Translations under genes and position numbers: made by a program | In this document: piece by piece, positions 35,976 through 45,255 of the stretch | How the letters are laid out: each line of letters opens with the position of its first letter | Numbering within the stretch: position 1 is the stretch's first letter | Source of the DNA: Deltaproteobacteria bacterium | GTDB taxonomy: Bacteria; Myxococcota_A; UBA9160; UBA6930 | Assembly: GCA_029261795.1 (NCBI GenBank) | Contig: JAJDAP010000022.1 | Location: 1 to 64,000 of the forward strand | Direction: 5' to 3' | Length of the DNA: 64,000 bases | The notes under the pieces: generated by a model | The model's input: only the letters and a program-made list of their open reading frames with translations | What the model was told of the DNA's origin: nothing | Databases searched by the model: none

Positions 35976-36566
35976 ATGCCGAAAGCCCCGAGTCCGGCCC
36001 GAGTACGCGGAAAGATCGCACCCGCGAAATTCGCACACTTCGTGATTCGCACCCGGAACTTCGAGCCCATGGTCCATTGGTACAAGACGGTCCTCGAGGC
36101 AGAGCCCGTCTTCGAGAACCCGTTCATCTGCTTCCTCACCTACGACGATGAGCATCATCGCGTCGCGATCGCGGCGAATCCCAACCTCGAAGATCGCCCG
36201 CTGAACGCGGTCGGCGTCGACCACGTCGCGTTCACCTACGCGGACCTGGACGACCTGTTGTCGACCTACGCTCGATTGAAGGATGCTGGGATCGCGCCGT
36301 CGACGACGATCCATCACGGCCCGACGCTCTCCCTCTATTATCTCGACCCGGATCTCAACCAGGTCGAACTCCAGATCGACGCCTTCGAAACGTTGCAGGA
36401 TTCGATGGATTGGCTGGCCACCGAGCAGTTCCAACGCAACCCCATCGGCGTCCTCTTCGATGTCGACGATCTCGTGAAGCGCTGGCAAGAAGGTGAGCCG
36501 GTCAGCGAATTGCAAAAGCCGATCGAGGGCCCGTTCCCCGGGCCCGATGCCTTCCCCCCGCACTAG
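35976..36566 (+). CDS. VOC-family protein, extradiol-dioxygenase-like
   Basis: A 196-residue protein preceded by GAGGAG. A VOC module starts at KFAHFVIRTRNFEPMVHWY. Likely metal ligands are the His of FAHFVI, the His of GVDHVAF and the Glu of NQVELQ, which together match the 2-His-1-Glu pattern. The C-terminal tail (about 150-196) is not part of the fold. Substrate unknown; related proteins are annotated as biphenyl-diol dioxygenase-like. The selenoprotein gene starts 22 bases after its stop on the same strand, so the two are probably one operon. Confidence 0.85.
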   Translation: MPKAPSPARVRGKIAPAKFAHFVIRTRNFEPMVHWYKTVLEAEPVFENPFICFLTYDDEHHRVAIAANPNLEDRPLNAVGVDHVAFTYADLDDLLSTYARLKDAGIAPSTTIHHGPTLSLYYLDPDLNQVELQIDAFETLQDSMDWLATEQFQRNPIGVLFDVDDLVKRWQEGEPVSELQKPIEGPFPGPDAFPPH

Positions 36567-36588
36567 CAGCCCCGGACTGGAGTCTACT

Positions 36589-37659
36589 TTGTCCCTCGAA
36601 CCGTTCCCGATGACCGAGGCCGCGCTCGAAGCCCAGTGGCCCACGATCGGCCAGGCCGGCGATTGTTGGAGCGGCGCCGAGCGCGTCGACATCGTCGCCG
36701 AGGCGCGCGCCGCCGAGAACTGCTCGTTATGCGCGCGGCGGAAGACCGCACTCTCACCCTATGCGGTCGAAGGAACGCACGACACCGCGACCGATCTCGC
36801 CGGCGCGGCGATCGACGCCATCCACAGGATCGTGACGGACCCTGGCCGCTTGTCCTCGCACTGGTTCGAACAATGCCAGGAGGAAGGCCTTGCCCCGGCC
36901 CAGATCATCGAGCTCGGCGGCATCGTCGCCACGGCGACGCTGGCCGACACGTTGGCCCGCGCCCTCGATCGGCCGCGACTTGCGCTGCCGCCGGTCGAAG
37001 CTGGGCAACCCGCTCGCAAGCTGCCGTCGGGCCTCGAGATTCGTGGCGCCTGGGCGCCGATGGTAGTTCCCGAGCGCGCCGAGGGAATCATGAAGACGAT
37101 GTACGAAGGCGTCGCAGGCAGCGCCGGCTTCGTCTTCAACGTCGTGCGTGCGCTGTCCTCCGCACCCTCGGCCTGGTCGCTGTTCCTTCAGACCTTCCTG
37201 CCGAACTATGCGACCAGTGGGCCGATGCCGGAGGGCGGCTTGTCTCGGGTCCAGGTGGAGCTGCTCGCGTCCTCGACTTCGGCGTTCAACGATTGCTTCT
37301 ATTGAACGACCGCACACGCCACGCTGCTCCGTGAGAGCAGCCAGCAAATGGATCTCGACCTCGACCTGCGCGTTGTCACCGGGATGGCCGAGCATGCCGA
37401 TGGCGGCGTCGAGCACGGTGCCCTGCTGCGCAGGCTCGCCCACGCCATCCTCGGACACGGCGACCTCGGCGCGGCACGCGCGGAAGCCATCGCGACCCTC
37501 GGCGAGCGAAGGACCGTTCACGCCTGCCAGATCGTGGCCGCCTTCGATGGCATCAATCGCGTGGCGGACGTGGCGGGAATCCGCACCGACCCCGAAATGG
37601 GCGAACGCGCGGCCGAAACGGTGGCGACCCTGGATATCGCGTCGATGGCCTCGCACTAG
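36589..37659 (+). CDS. Selenocysteine-containing AhpD-like (carboxymuconolactone decarboxylase family) protein, UGA 37303 read as Sec
   Basis: Read through the in-frame TGA at 37303-37305, the frame runs 356 residues from TTG 36589 (GGAG six bases upstream) to TAG 37659. The active-site motif is CFYU-TTAH: Cys236, Sec239, His243, which matches the CxxC-x3-H of AhpD with the second Cys as Sec. The frame stays coherent after the UGA for 117 codons (LRVVTGMAEHADGG and onward). A SECIS-like hairpin lies 18 nt past the UGA. The N-terminal half holds its own C45-x2-C48 pair (NCSLCARRK). AhpD-like proteins act as peroxidases or peroxiredoxin reductants. Ending at the UGA would remove the catalytic pair and a third of the protein. 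SelD is encoded at 48559-50769. Confidence 0.9.
37323..37341 (+). promoter_or_regulatory. Bacterial SECIS hairpin
   Basis: Stem 37323-37329 (GCTGCTC) pairs perfectly with 37335-37341 (GAGCAGC) around the loop CGTGA. The loop starts 24 bases after the UGA, inside the 16-37 base window usual for bacterial SECIS. The second loop base is G, as expected for SelB binding. The hairpin lies within coding sequence, as bacterial SECIS elements do. Confidence 0.82.
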
Positions 37660-37698
37660 GCACCCGTACGCAGCGCCGGGCAGGGCCGCGCGACGACG

Positions 37699-38844
37699 TC
37701 AGGCGCTCACGTCGAAGCGTGCCAGGTAGTCGGCGAAGCGCTCGAGCACGCGTCCCTCGCTGAGGCCGTACGCCTCGAGGCCGTAGTCGTGGCGGCCGTG
37801 CTTGTCTTTCGGATTGGCACCGACATGTGAGGCGAGGTCGGAGCCGATCGGGGCAACGTCCAACCCGAAGCGTTCGTAGACGCGCATCGCGATGGAGAGC
37901 GGAGCCGCCACGAACTCGTCGTGGGTCACATCGACGACGCGATCGGCCCCGAGCCTCTCCCGAACAGCGAGCCCGCGTTCGAGAGAACGCGCATAGAACT
38001 CCATCACGCGCGGACCGAGTTCGCTCGGATCGACGCCATCGACCTGACGCATCAGGGTCGCCGTCATCGAGCAGATCGATGCGACGCAGAGTCTGGGATC
38101 GCGATGGTTCCAGACGATGGCCGCATCGGGGAAGCTCTCGAGGAGCGAGTCGAGTCCCCACATGTGGGCGGGCGCCTTCAACAGCCAACGCTCGCCGGGG
38201 CGCTGCCAATCGAGCATCTGCATGTACTGCTTCTGGTGGGCATACACCGTAGTGAGTCGGTCGAGATTCGCCTGGTACCAACTCGCATAGGGCTCGAGAA
38301 AGATCTCGATGCCGTACTGGACGCCATGGAACGCAAAGAGATGCAGCAGCACGCACTCCTCGGGCGTGTCGGCGTGGGTCTGGTGGATCTTGTTCCACTC
38401 GGGGTTCGTCTCGCGCCCCTTCTCGTAATAGGCCCGGATGGCCTCGTGACGAGGGTCGGGCTGGGCTGGATCGTGGCCCTCGAGGGGCTCGGGAAACTGC
38501 GTCTCCCAGAGCAGCAGGGGCCTGGCCGCCGGGTCTGCGGCCAACAGGTTGAATAGCGCCGAGGTTCCGGACCGTGGGAGGCCCGTCAAGAACACCGGTC
38601 GACGGATTTCGCGTTGCTCGATATCCGGGTGGCTGGCCAGGACCGCCTGGGCACGTAGGCGGGTTGCCGCAGCACCCACCATCCGGTTGCGATTGCGCCG
38701 TCGGCGCTTCTCGTTGAAGGCGTTGCTCTCGTAGGTGGCCAACAGGGCGTCGAGGCCATCCTGGAACCAGAGTTCGCCAAGATCCTCGAACTCCGCCTGG
38801 GCGCGCGCCTCGTCGAGGACGGCCTTCGAAAGGCGTTCGCTCAT
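37699..38844 (-). CDS. Sulfotransferase family protein
   Basis: A 381-residue protein from ATG 38844, whose start overlaps the DUF1214 stop (ATGA). The PAPS 5'-phosphosulfate loop is FLTGLPRSGTSALFNLL. The 3'-phosphate site is near WNHRDPRLCVAS. Length and the motif WLLKAPAHMWGLDSLL match a bacterial group often found beside lipid or steroid catabolic genes. It transfers sulfate to a hydroxyl acceptor that is not identifiable. The longer open frame upstream overlaps the DUF1214 gene and is rejected. Confidence 0.87.
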   Translation of the reverse strand: MSERLSKAVLDEARAQAEFEDLGELWFQDGLDALLATYESNAFNEKRRRRNRNRMVGAAATRLRAQAVLASHPDIEQREIRRPVFLTGLPRSGTSALFNLLAADPAARPLLLWETQFPEPLEGHDPAQPDPRHEAIRAYYEKGRETNPEWNKIHQTHADTPEECVLLHLFAFHGVQYGIEIFLEPYASWYQANLDRLTTVYAHQKQYMQMLDWQRPGERWLLKAPAHMWGLDSLLESFPDAAIVWNHRDPRLCVASICSMTATLMRQVDGVDPSELGPRVMEFYARSLERGLAVRERLGADRVVDVTHDEFVAAPLSIAMRVYERFGLDVAPIGSDLASHVGANPKDKHGRHDYGLEAYGLSEGRVLERFADYLARFDVSA

Positions 38845-39950
38845 CCCCGCAACTCCGCGAGCTTGACGACCCGCGCCTGGGGATCCGGGTGTTCCTTGGC
38901 CCGGATCCAGCGTGCGCACATCGTGCCCTCGCCATGGCCACAAGGATCGAGCCAGTTCTCGTGGCCCGGGTCCTCGTGCGCCACCACGATCTGCACCGTG
39001 CCATCCTCGCGATACACCGCCGTGTGTTTGTTCACGTGGATCTTGTGGTAGCGGTAGTCGAGGCTCTCGAGCCAGTGGTTCGCCAACTGGAAGTTCCAGA
39101 AATCGCACTCGGGCGGAGCCAGTTCGACGACGAGCGCTTCATCCGGCGCCAGTTTCCAGTGGCTGTGGTAGTAGGCGATGTTCGGATCGCCACCGGCCGC
39201 GAACGCCTTCTCGTGGGGGAAGCGCGGTAGCTCGTTGGTATGCGCTCTGAAGCTCGCGGACCAATCGTTGAACAGGTTGGCGCAACCGGAAACGAAGCCA
39301 GCGGCCCCTTGCAGCATCCGGTCGAAGCGCGCGGGATCGAGAGGCCGCGGTTGGTTCGGAGCGTCGATCCGCCGGATCCGGACTTCCGCGATGCGCTCCC
39401 TGGCGTGGTCGAGACGCGTCTGACGGATCTGGACCATGCGCGTCTCCGGCGCCATCGGCAGCCAGTTCGGAGCATCGTCGGGTCGCTCACTGCTGACGAC
39501 GATTTCGAAACTGCCGTCGTCCTCGATCACCATGTCGCCGGCCTCGAGATACCCGGTGGTATCGAGGCTTCCGGTCGAACCGTAGTTGCCCGACTGTGTG
39601 CCGAAGCCGAGGTAGTGCACGGTTCCGCGGCTCCCGCTGATGCGGTAGCGGAAGCCGCCGTTCACGGGCGCGTTCAGGTAGACGTTGTCCGGGCTATCCA
39701 TGCCCATCTTCACGGTCTCGCCGGTGGTGCGTTGGAATTCCGGCGCGGAGGAATCCGAGGCTTCGACGAAGGTCTCGAGTGCGGCGCGGGTCAATCGTGT
39801 CAGGTAGCGATAGCCCTCGGCGCGTTCGAACGGGTCTTGCGGCGTCGTCTCGGCAAGCACGACCGCGCCGGCCGCCTTCAGGCTGTCGCAGAAGTCTTCC
39901 CAGCTCCGTCCGTCCTGGATGCGCTGCAGTGCTTCATCTCGATTGGCCAT
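38841..39950 (-). CDS. DUF1214 domain-containing protein
   Basis: A 369-residue protein without signal peptide. The N-terminal half (SWEDFCDSLKAAG, PFERAEGYRYLTRL) belongs to the region that often precedes DUF1214. The C-terminal DUF1214 is visible as LAPDEALVVELAPPECDFWNFQLANHWLES and HEDPGHENWLD, cut here into shorter motifs: FWNFQLANHW and GHENWLD. Function is unknown. In many genomes these genes sit beside sulfotransferases and CoA-dependent catabolic genes, as here with the coupled sulfotransferase. Confidence 0.85.
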   Translation of the reverse strand: MANRDEALQRIQDGRSWEDFCDSLKAAGAVVLAETTPQDPFERAEGYRYLTRLTRAALETFVEASDSSAPEFQRTTGETVKMGMDSPDNVYLNAPVNGGFRYRISGSRGTVHYLGFGTQSGNYGSTGSLDTTGYLEAGDMVIEDDGSFEIVVSSERPDDAPNWLPMAPETRMVQIRQTRLDHARERIAEVRIRRIDAPNQPRPLDPARFDRMLQGAAGFVSGCANLFNDWSASFRAHTNELPRFPHEKAFAAGGDPNIAYYHSHWKLAPDEALVVELAPPECDFWNFQLANHWLESLDYRYHKIHVNKHTAVYREDGTVQIVVAHEDPGHENWLDPCGHGEGTMCARWIRAKEHPDPQARVVKLAELRG

Positions 39951-40037
39951 GCGTCCACCATCCTCTCGCTGCTCGCGGAATGGTCCATTCTACCCGAGCG
40001 CCCCTGCCGTATCATTCGCGCACTCTTGGGAGATTGC

Positions 40038-40802
40038 ATGCCGAAGCCGATCGCCGTCCAGCTCTACTCCCTGCGCGAAGCAGCGGTACGCGACCTCGAG
40101 GCGACGTTGATGCGACTCGGCCGCATCGGCTTCCAAGGCCTCGAACCCGCACACTTCCATGGGCTGACACCTGAAGCCTTTCGCACCCGGGTGGAAGCTC
40201 ATGGTATGGAAATCTGCTCCTCCCACGGCATGCCGTTCGGCGACGAGGCGGCCGCGATCCTCGACCAGGCAATGCTCGTCGGGAGTCCGCTCGTCATCGT
40301 CCCCTTCGCCGCGCCGGATCGATTCCATAACGAAGCAGGTATTGGCGCTCTCGCCGACGAACTGAACGCGGCGCTGCCCCTCGCCCAGGAGCGCGGACTC
40401 GGACTCGGCTACCACAATCACTTCTGGGAGTGGACCGAACTCCCGGACGGGCGCCCCGCCTTCGAGTTGTTGCTCGAGCGCCTCGACCCGGCGGTCGTGA
40501 TCGAACTCGACGTGTATTGGGCGCAGGTCGCCGGCCAGGATCCGGCCAGCCTGCTCGCGAAGCTGGGCGAGCGCGTCACTCGACTACACCTCAAGGACGG
40601 CCCCGCCGACCTCCCGGAGTCCGCCATGACGGCGGCCGGAGAGGGCCACGTCGACCTGGCGGCGGCAGCTTCCGCGTCGCCCGCAGCCTGGCACATCGTC
40701 GAACTCGACCGCTGTGACGGCGACATGTTCGACGCCATCGAGCGAAGTCACGCCTACCTCACCGGTGCGGGCATCTCGCTAGGCCGGCTAGCGAACGACT
40801 AG
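40038..40802 (+). CDS. Sugar phosphate isomerase/epimerase family TIM-barrel protein
   Basis: A 254-residue xylose-isomerase-like TIM barrel from ATG 40038 (GGGAG site). Core strands are IAVQLYSLREA, GFQGLEPAHF, GLGYHNHFWEW, VVIELDVYW, RLHLKDG and WHIVELDRCDGD. The His, Glu and Asp at these strand ends form the usual metal site. Substrate cannot be assigned; 2-keto-myo-inositol dehydratases and hydroxypyruvate isomerases share the fold. Its TAG stop shares CTAG with the stop of the convergent dehydrogenase gene. Confidence 0.86.
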   Translation: MPKPIAVQLYSLREAAVRDLEATLMRLGRIGFQGLEPAHFHGLTPEAFRTRVEAHGMEICSSHGMPFGDEAAAILDQAMLVGSPLVIVPFAAPDRFHNEAGIGALADELNAALPLAQERGLGLGYHNHFWEWTELPDGRPAFELLLERLDPAVVIELDVYWAQVAGQDPASLLAKLGERVTRLHLKDGPADLPESAMTAAGEGHVDLAAAASASPAAWHIVELDRCDGDMFDAIERSHAYLTGAGISLGRLAND

Positions 40803-41896
40803 ATCTCCAGCACCGTCCGCACGCCGCGGCTTGCCCGCACGTCGTCGAATCCCTCGTTGATCTCCGACAGCGGCCGGCGCTGGGTGATCATCGTATCGAG
40901 GTCGAGCCGGCCGTTCTGCCACAGAGCGATCAGGCGCGGGACGTCGCGCACCGAGTTGCAGCCTCCGAGAAGCGTCCCCTTCAAGGTCTTGGCGCCGACG
41001 GTAAAGAGGGCGGCCGGCGCGATGTGAATCGCCTGGTCGATCGGGGGCGCACCCACGCACACGATCGTCCCGCCGTTTCGCGTGGCGAAATAGCCCTGGG
41101 TGACGAGGTCTGCGACGCCGGCGGTCTCGAAGGCATAGTCGACACCGATCCCGCCAGTCAGATCCCGGGCCGCCGTGACGACGTCGTCGTGTGTCGGGTC
41201 GAGGGTATGCGTTGCGCCGAGGCCCATCGCCATCTCGCGGCGTCCAGCGACCGGGTCGGACACGATGATCTTGGCGGCGTTTGCCAGCGAAGCGCCTTGC
41301 ACCGCGGAGAGCCCGATTCCGCCGAGGCCCATCACCAGGACGGTCGCGCCCTCCTCCACCCCGGCCGTATTGAGCACCGCTCCGACGCCGGTCTGCACCG
41401 CACAACCGATCACGCAGGCAATCTCGACGGGCGTGTCCTCGGGAACGCGGATCGCACCGTGGGCCTGGGTCACCGTGTACTCGGCGAAGCCGGCAACGTT
41501 GAGTCCGCGGTAGACGGCCTGATCCCCGCGGCTGAGACCCGTGGTTCCGTCGGGGAACGTGTTGGTCATGATGCCGCTGGTCTGCTCACAAAGGCTGAAC
41601 TCGGCGCGTTGGCACCAATAGCAATGGCCGCATGGCGGTGCCGGCGTGAGCACGACCTTGTCGCCGACGGCGAGATTCGAGACGCCAGCCCCAAGCTCCT
41701 CGACGACGCCGGCGGCTTCATGCCCCAGCACGATCGGCATGGCACCGCCGAGCCCATCGGCCACGCTCACGTCCGAGTGGCAGATACCGCAGTTCTTGAC
41801 GCGAACCAGGACTTCGCCGGATCGCGGTCCGCGAATCTCCAGATCATCCACGATCTCCAAGGGTTTTCCGACCTCGGTCAGAATGGCTGCGCGCAT
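40799..41896 (-). CDS. Zinc-dependent alcohol dehydrogenase (MDR superfamily)
   Basis: A 365-residue MDR enzyme. The catalytic zinc site is NCGICHSD with GHEAAGVVEELG. The structural zinc lobe is CGHCYWCQRAEFSLC. The cofactor motif is VMGLGGIGLSAVQGA, and the Asp in IIVSDP points to NAD. The length and pattern resemble the class III/benzyl-alcohol type. The substrate is not known. It ends against the isomerase gene with a 4-base shared stop region. Confidence 0.88.
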   Translation of the reverse strand: MRAAILTEVGKPLEIVDDLEIRGPRSGEVLVRVKNCGICHSDVSVADGLGGAMPIVLGHEAAGVVEELGAGVSNLAVGDKVVLTPAPPCGHCYWCQRAEFSLCEQTSGIMTNTFPDGTTGLSRGDQAVYRGLNVAGFAEYTVTQAHGAIRVPEDTPVEIACVIGCAVQTGVGAVLNTAGVEEGATVLVMGLGGIGLSAVQGASLANAAKIIVSDPVAGRREMAMGLGATHTLDPTHDDVVTAARDLTGGIGVDYAFETAGVADLVTQGYFATRNGGTIVCVGAPPIDQAIHIAPAALFTVGAKTLKGTLLGGCNSVRDVPRLIALWQNGRLDLDTMITQRRPLSEINEGFDDVRASRGVRTVLEI

Positions 41897-42012
41897 GTGC
41901 TCTCCCGGTTCGTCGAAGTGGGCGGACGATTGTAGCCGGACCGGACAGAGCGGGAAGAGCGCGCGAATTCATGGGGCGCGATAGGCTCGGCGATGGCAGA
42001 AAAGGAGCCGCA

Positions 42013-43035
42013 ATGAAAGTTCTGGTCACCGGGGGTACCGGATTCACCGGTTCGCACACGGTCCAGGCGTTCGTCGATGCGGGCCACGAAGTCCGCTTAC
42101 TGGTTCGCGATCGCGAGAAGGTTCGCCGCGTCTTCGACCCTCGTTCCATCGCGATCCCTGAAGCCGACGTGATCGTCGGCGACATCACCGACGAGAGCAG
42201 CGTCGAACAAGCCATGGCCGGCTGTGACGGGGTCTTCCATGGCGCCGCGCTCGTCGATCTGCGCCGCTCCATGGCCGGTACCGTGCTGCGCACGAACGCG
42301 CGAGGCGTCGAGCTGGTGGTCGGAGGCGCGGCGCGGCGCGGCTTGCCCTCCATCGTCTACGTCTCGAGCCTGGCGATCTTCTTCGTCCCGGGATGTGAAC
42401 CGCTACACCCGGAGATGGCGATTGCGCCCGCCACGACCTCCTACGCCAGGAGCAAGGCGGAGGCCGAGCGAAAGATCCGGCGCATGCAATCGGCGGGCGC
42501 ATCGATTCGCGCCTCCTACCCGACTGGCATCATCGGGCCCGATGATCCCGGCATGACCGACGCCAACCATGCCGTCTATTCGTTCTTCAAGGACACCGGC
42601 CTGACGACGTCGAGCGGTTTCCAGACGGTCGATGTGCGCGATCTCGCCACACTCCATCTTCGCCTGCTCGAATTGCCAGCTGGGCCCGAACGATATACGG
42701 CTGCCGGCGAGTTCCTCTCATGGTCGGACACCTACGCACTGCTCGAGCGGCTTACGGGAACCCGGGTCCGGCAGCCGAGGATTCCCGGGCCCGCGCTTCG
42801 CATGCTCGGCAGCATCGGAGATGTGGTCAAGCGGGTCTATGACTTCAACTATCCGCTCACCCGCGATTCGATGGAATTCGCCACCCAGTGGCCGGGTGCC
42901 TCCGGAAACGAGACGACGGAGCAGCTCGGTGTGCAGTTCCGCCCGGCAGAGGAGAGCTACCGGGACACGCTCCGCTGGATGTTCGAAGCCGGGCATTTGA
43001 ATGCGGGCCACATCGGCCACCTAGCTGAGGGTTGA
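42013..43035 (+). CDS. NAD(P)-dependent epimerase/dehydratase (extended SDR)
   Basis: A 340-residue protein from ATG 42013 with AAAAGGAG upstream. The cofactor motif is VTGGTGFTGSHTV. The catalytic site is SYARSK, with Ser in VYVSSLAIF. The C-terminal half (WSDTYALLERLTGTRVRQP) fits dihydroflavonol reductase-like or sterol 3-beta-dehydrogenase-like SDRs. Substrate is not readable. An in-frame ATG at 41971 exists but lacks a ribosome site. Confidence 0.87.
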   Translation: MKVLVTGGTGFTGSHTVQAFVDAGHEVRLLVRDREKVRRVFDPRSIAIPEADVIVGDITDESSVEQAMAGCDGVFHGAALVDLRRSMAGTVLRTNARGVELVVGGAARRGLPSIVYVSSLAIFFVPGCEPLHPEMAIAPATTSYARSKAEAERKIRRMQSAGASIRASYPTGIIGPDDPGMTDANHAVYSFFKDTGLTTSSGFQTVDVRDLATLHLRLLELPAGPERYTAAGEFLSWSDTYALLERLTGTRVRQPRIPGPALRMLGSIGDVVKRVYDFNYPLTRDSMEFATQWPGASGNETTEQLGVQFRPAEESYRDTLRWMFEAGHLNAGHIGHLAEG

Positions 43036-43104
43036 ATCCCCCACCCGTTTGCGTGACCCAGTGCGGGCTCAAGCCGCCCTCCCTCGAAGTCGAAAAGCGA
43101 CGGG

Positions 43105-45246
43105 ATGGCAACGGCTTACGACAACGATCCGCGCACCGCAGTCGAGCGCCTCAAGCAGCCGCTCGTTCTGGTGATCGACGACGATCCCGGTGCGCGCCGC
43201 GCCATCGGCCGTGCCGTGGAACGCGAAGGGCTCGAAGTCTGCAGCGCCGAGGATGGTGAAGCGGGGCTATCCGCTTTCAACGTTCGCATTCCGCAGGCGA
43301 TCTTGCTGGATGTACAGATGCCCGGGCTGTCCGGCTTCCAGGTTTGCGAGGAAATCCGAAGCCGACCCGGTGGCGCCGAAGTCCCGATCGTGATGATGAC
43401 CGGCCACGACGACGAAGCTTCGATTCGCCGCGCCTACGACGTCGGCGCCACGGACTTCCTGACCAAGCCGATCCAACCGCTGATCCTTCAGCATCGGCTG
43501 CGTTACCTGCTGCGCGCGAGCGCCACCATGACGGCGCTTGCCCGCGGCGAGCGCCAGCTCGGCAATGCACTCGAACTCGCGCGCATGGGAAGCTGGCAGC
43601 TCGACATCGCGACCGGCGCCTTCTCGATCTCGCAGCAGTTGCTGGCACTACTCGGCCACGAAGGCAACAACAACTTCACCGTCGAACAGTTCGGCCAACT
43701 CATCGTCGAAGAAGATCGATCGATTCTTCACGAGGGCGTGCGAGATTGCATCACCCATCGTCGCACCGTCGGATTCGACCATCGAATACTCCGTCCTGGC
43801 GGCATCGAACGCGTCATGCAGTGCCAGATCCGGCTGACGCTGGACGAAGATGGTGAACCCGAAGCGCTCGAGGGAATCGCCCAGGACGTTACCGAGCGAC
43901 GGCGAACCGAAGAACAGGTGCAGTACCTGGCGCTTCACGACGAGCTGACCGGCCTCGGCAATCGCAAGCTATTCGAACAACGCCTGTTCCTGGCCGTTCA
44001 CGATGCGCGACGAGGCGGGACGCCGCTCTCCGTCCTCGTCGTCGACCTCGATCATTTCAAACGCATCAACGATAACCTCGGCCACTCGGCCGGCGATCGC
44101 TTGCTGCGTGGCGCTGCCAGCAGGCTGACGGACTGTCTGCGGGAGACCCCTACCGTCGGGGACTCCCTCGAGCATGCCACGACCGCGCGACTCGGCGGCG
44201 ACGCATTCATCATCCTGCTGCCCGAGGTCGGCGATCCCGGTGCACTCGACTCGTTGGCGCGGCGCATCTCGGAATCGCTCGCGTCACCCTTCCACCTGAA
44301 CGACCACGAGGTCTCGGTCGGCACGAGCATCGGAATCGCGGTCTTCCCTGGCGATGGCAGCGACGTAGAGACATTGCTTCGCAATGCCGATGCCGCGCTC
44401 TCCCACGCCAAGGCCGAGGGGCGCTCGAACCATCAGTTCTACAACGAAACGATGAACTCGGTGGGCCTGGCTCGGCTGATCATCGAATCGAAGTTGCGCC
44501 GGGCCCTTACGAACGACGAATTCGAGCTCTACTACCAACCCAAGCTCTCGCTCGAAACGGGCCGGATCGTGGGCTTCGAGGGCTTGCTGCGCTGGTTCGA
44601 TTCGGATCTGGGCATGGTGATGCCCGCGGACTTCATTTCGATCGCCGAAGAAACCGGACTCATCGTCCCGATTGGCGAGTGGGTCATGCGGGAAGCGTGT
44701 CGTCAATCGACATGCTGGCGCCGAGCCGGAAGCGTCGATGTGCCGATCGCGGTGAACTTCTCACCGGAGCAGTTCCGACACGACGACATCGCCGCGACCG
44801 TACGTCGCGTACTGGCGGAGGAAGGTGCTTCCGCGTCGAGCCTCGGCGTCGAGATCACCGAGGGCGTGGTGCTTCACGATGCCGAGCGAGCGATCCGCCA
44901 GCTCGAAGAACTCCGAGCGCTCGGCATCGAGATCGCACTCGACGATTTCGGGACCGGCTACTCCTCACTTTCCTACTTGCGGACCCTGCCCGTCGACATC
45001 GTCAAGATCGATCAATCTTTCGTGAGGGAAGTGGGCAGCCGCGATCACAGCTCGGCACTGACCGCCTCGATCATCCAGATGGCCAAGGCGCTCGGATTGC
45101 GCGTCATCGCCGAGGGCGTAGAAGACACTGCCCAGCGGGACCTGTTGGCGAGCTGGGGCTGCGATCAGATGCAGGGCTACTTGTTCAGCCCCCCGGTCTC
45201 CGCCGAGGCCGCCGAGCAGCTCTGGCAAGAGAACACCTCCGACTGA
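43105..45246 (+). CDS. Response regulator with PAS, GGDEF and EAL domains
   Basis: A 713-residue protein. A receiver domain (about 15-135) has LVIDDDPG, phospho-acceptor Asp69 in LLDVQMPG and the Lys in FLTKPI. A PAS fold (about 150-270) follows. The GGDEF domain (about 275-445) reads VVDLDHFKRINDNLGH and RLGGDAF; the signature Glu is Ala, so cyclase activity is doubtful. The EAL domain (about 460-710) has FEGLLRW in place of EAL, with VEITEG, DDFGTGYS, KIDQSF and AEGVED kept, so phosphodiesterase activity is likely. A phosphorelay-controlled c-di-GMP phosphodiesterase is the best reading. No kinase is adjacent. Confidence 0.88.
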   Translation: MATAYDNDPRTAVERLKQPLVLVIDDDPGARRAIGRAVEREGLEVCSAEDGEAGLSAFNVRIPQAILLDVQMPGLSGFQVCEEIRSRPGGAEVPIVMMTGHDDEASIRRAYDVGATDFLTKPIQPLILQHRLRYLLRASATMTALARGERQLGNALELARMGSWQLDIATGAFSISQQLLALLGHEGNNNFTVEQFGQLIVEEDRSILHEGVRDCITHRRTVGFDHRILRPGGIERVMQCQIRLTLDEDGEPEALEGIAQDVTERRRTEEQVQYLALHDELTGLGNRKLFEQRLFLAVHDARRGGTPLSVLVVDLDHFKRINDNLGHSAGDRLLRGAASRLTDCLRETPTVGDSLEHATTARLGGDAFIILLPEVGDPGALDSLARRISESLASPFHLNDHEVSVGTSIGIAVFPGDGSDVETLLRNADAALSHAKAEGRSNHQFYNETMNSVGLARLIIESKLRRALTNDEFELYYQPKLSLETGRIVGFEGLLRWFDSDLGMVMPADFISIAEETGLIVPIGEWVMREACRQSTCWRRAGSVDVPIAVNFSPEQFRHDDIAATVRRVLAEEGASASSLGVEITEGVVLHDAERAIRQLEELRALGIEIALDDFGTGYSSLSYLRTLPVDIVKIDQSFVREVGSRDHSSALTASIIQMAKALGLRVIAEGVEDTAQRDLLASWGCDQMQGYLFSPPVSAEAAEQLWQENTSD

Positions 45247-45255
45247 CCCGCGGGC

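Noticed and set aside
37348-37659. Separate 103-codon gene beginning at ATG 37348
   Set aside because: It is the in-frame continuation of the AhpD-like protein after the UGA; no ribosome site precedes it.
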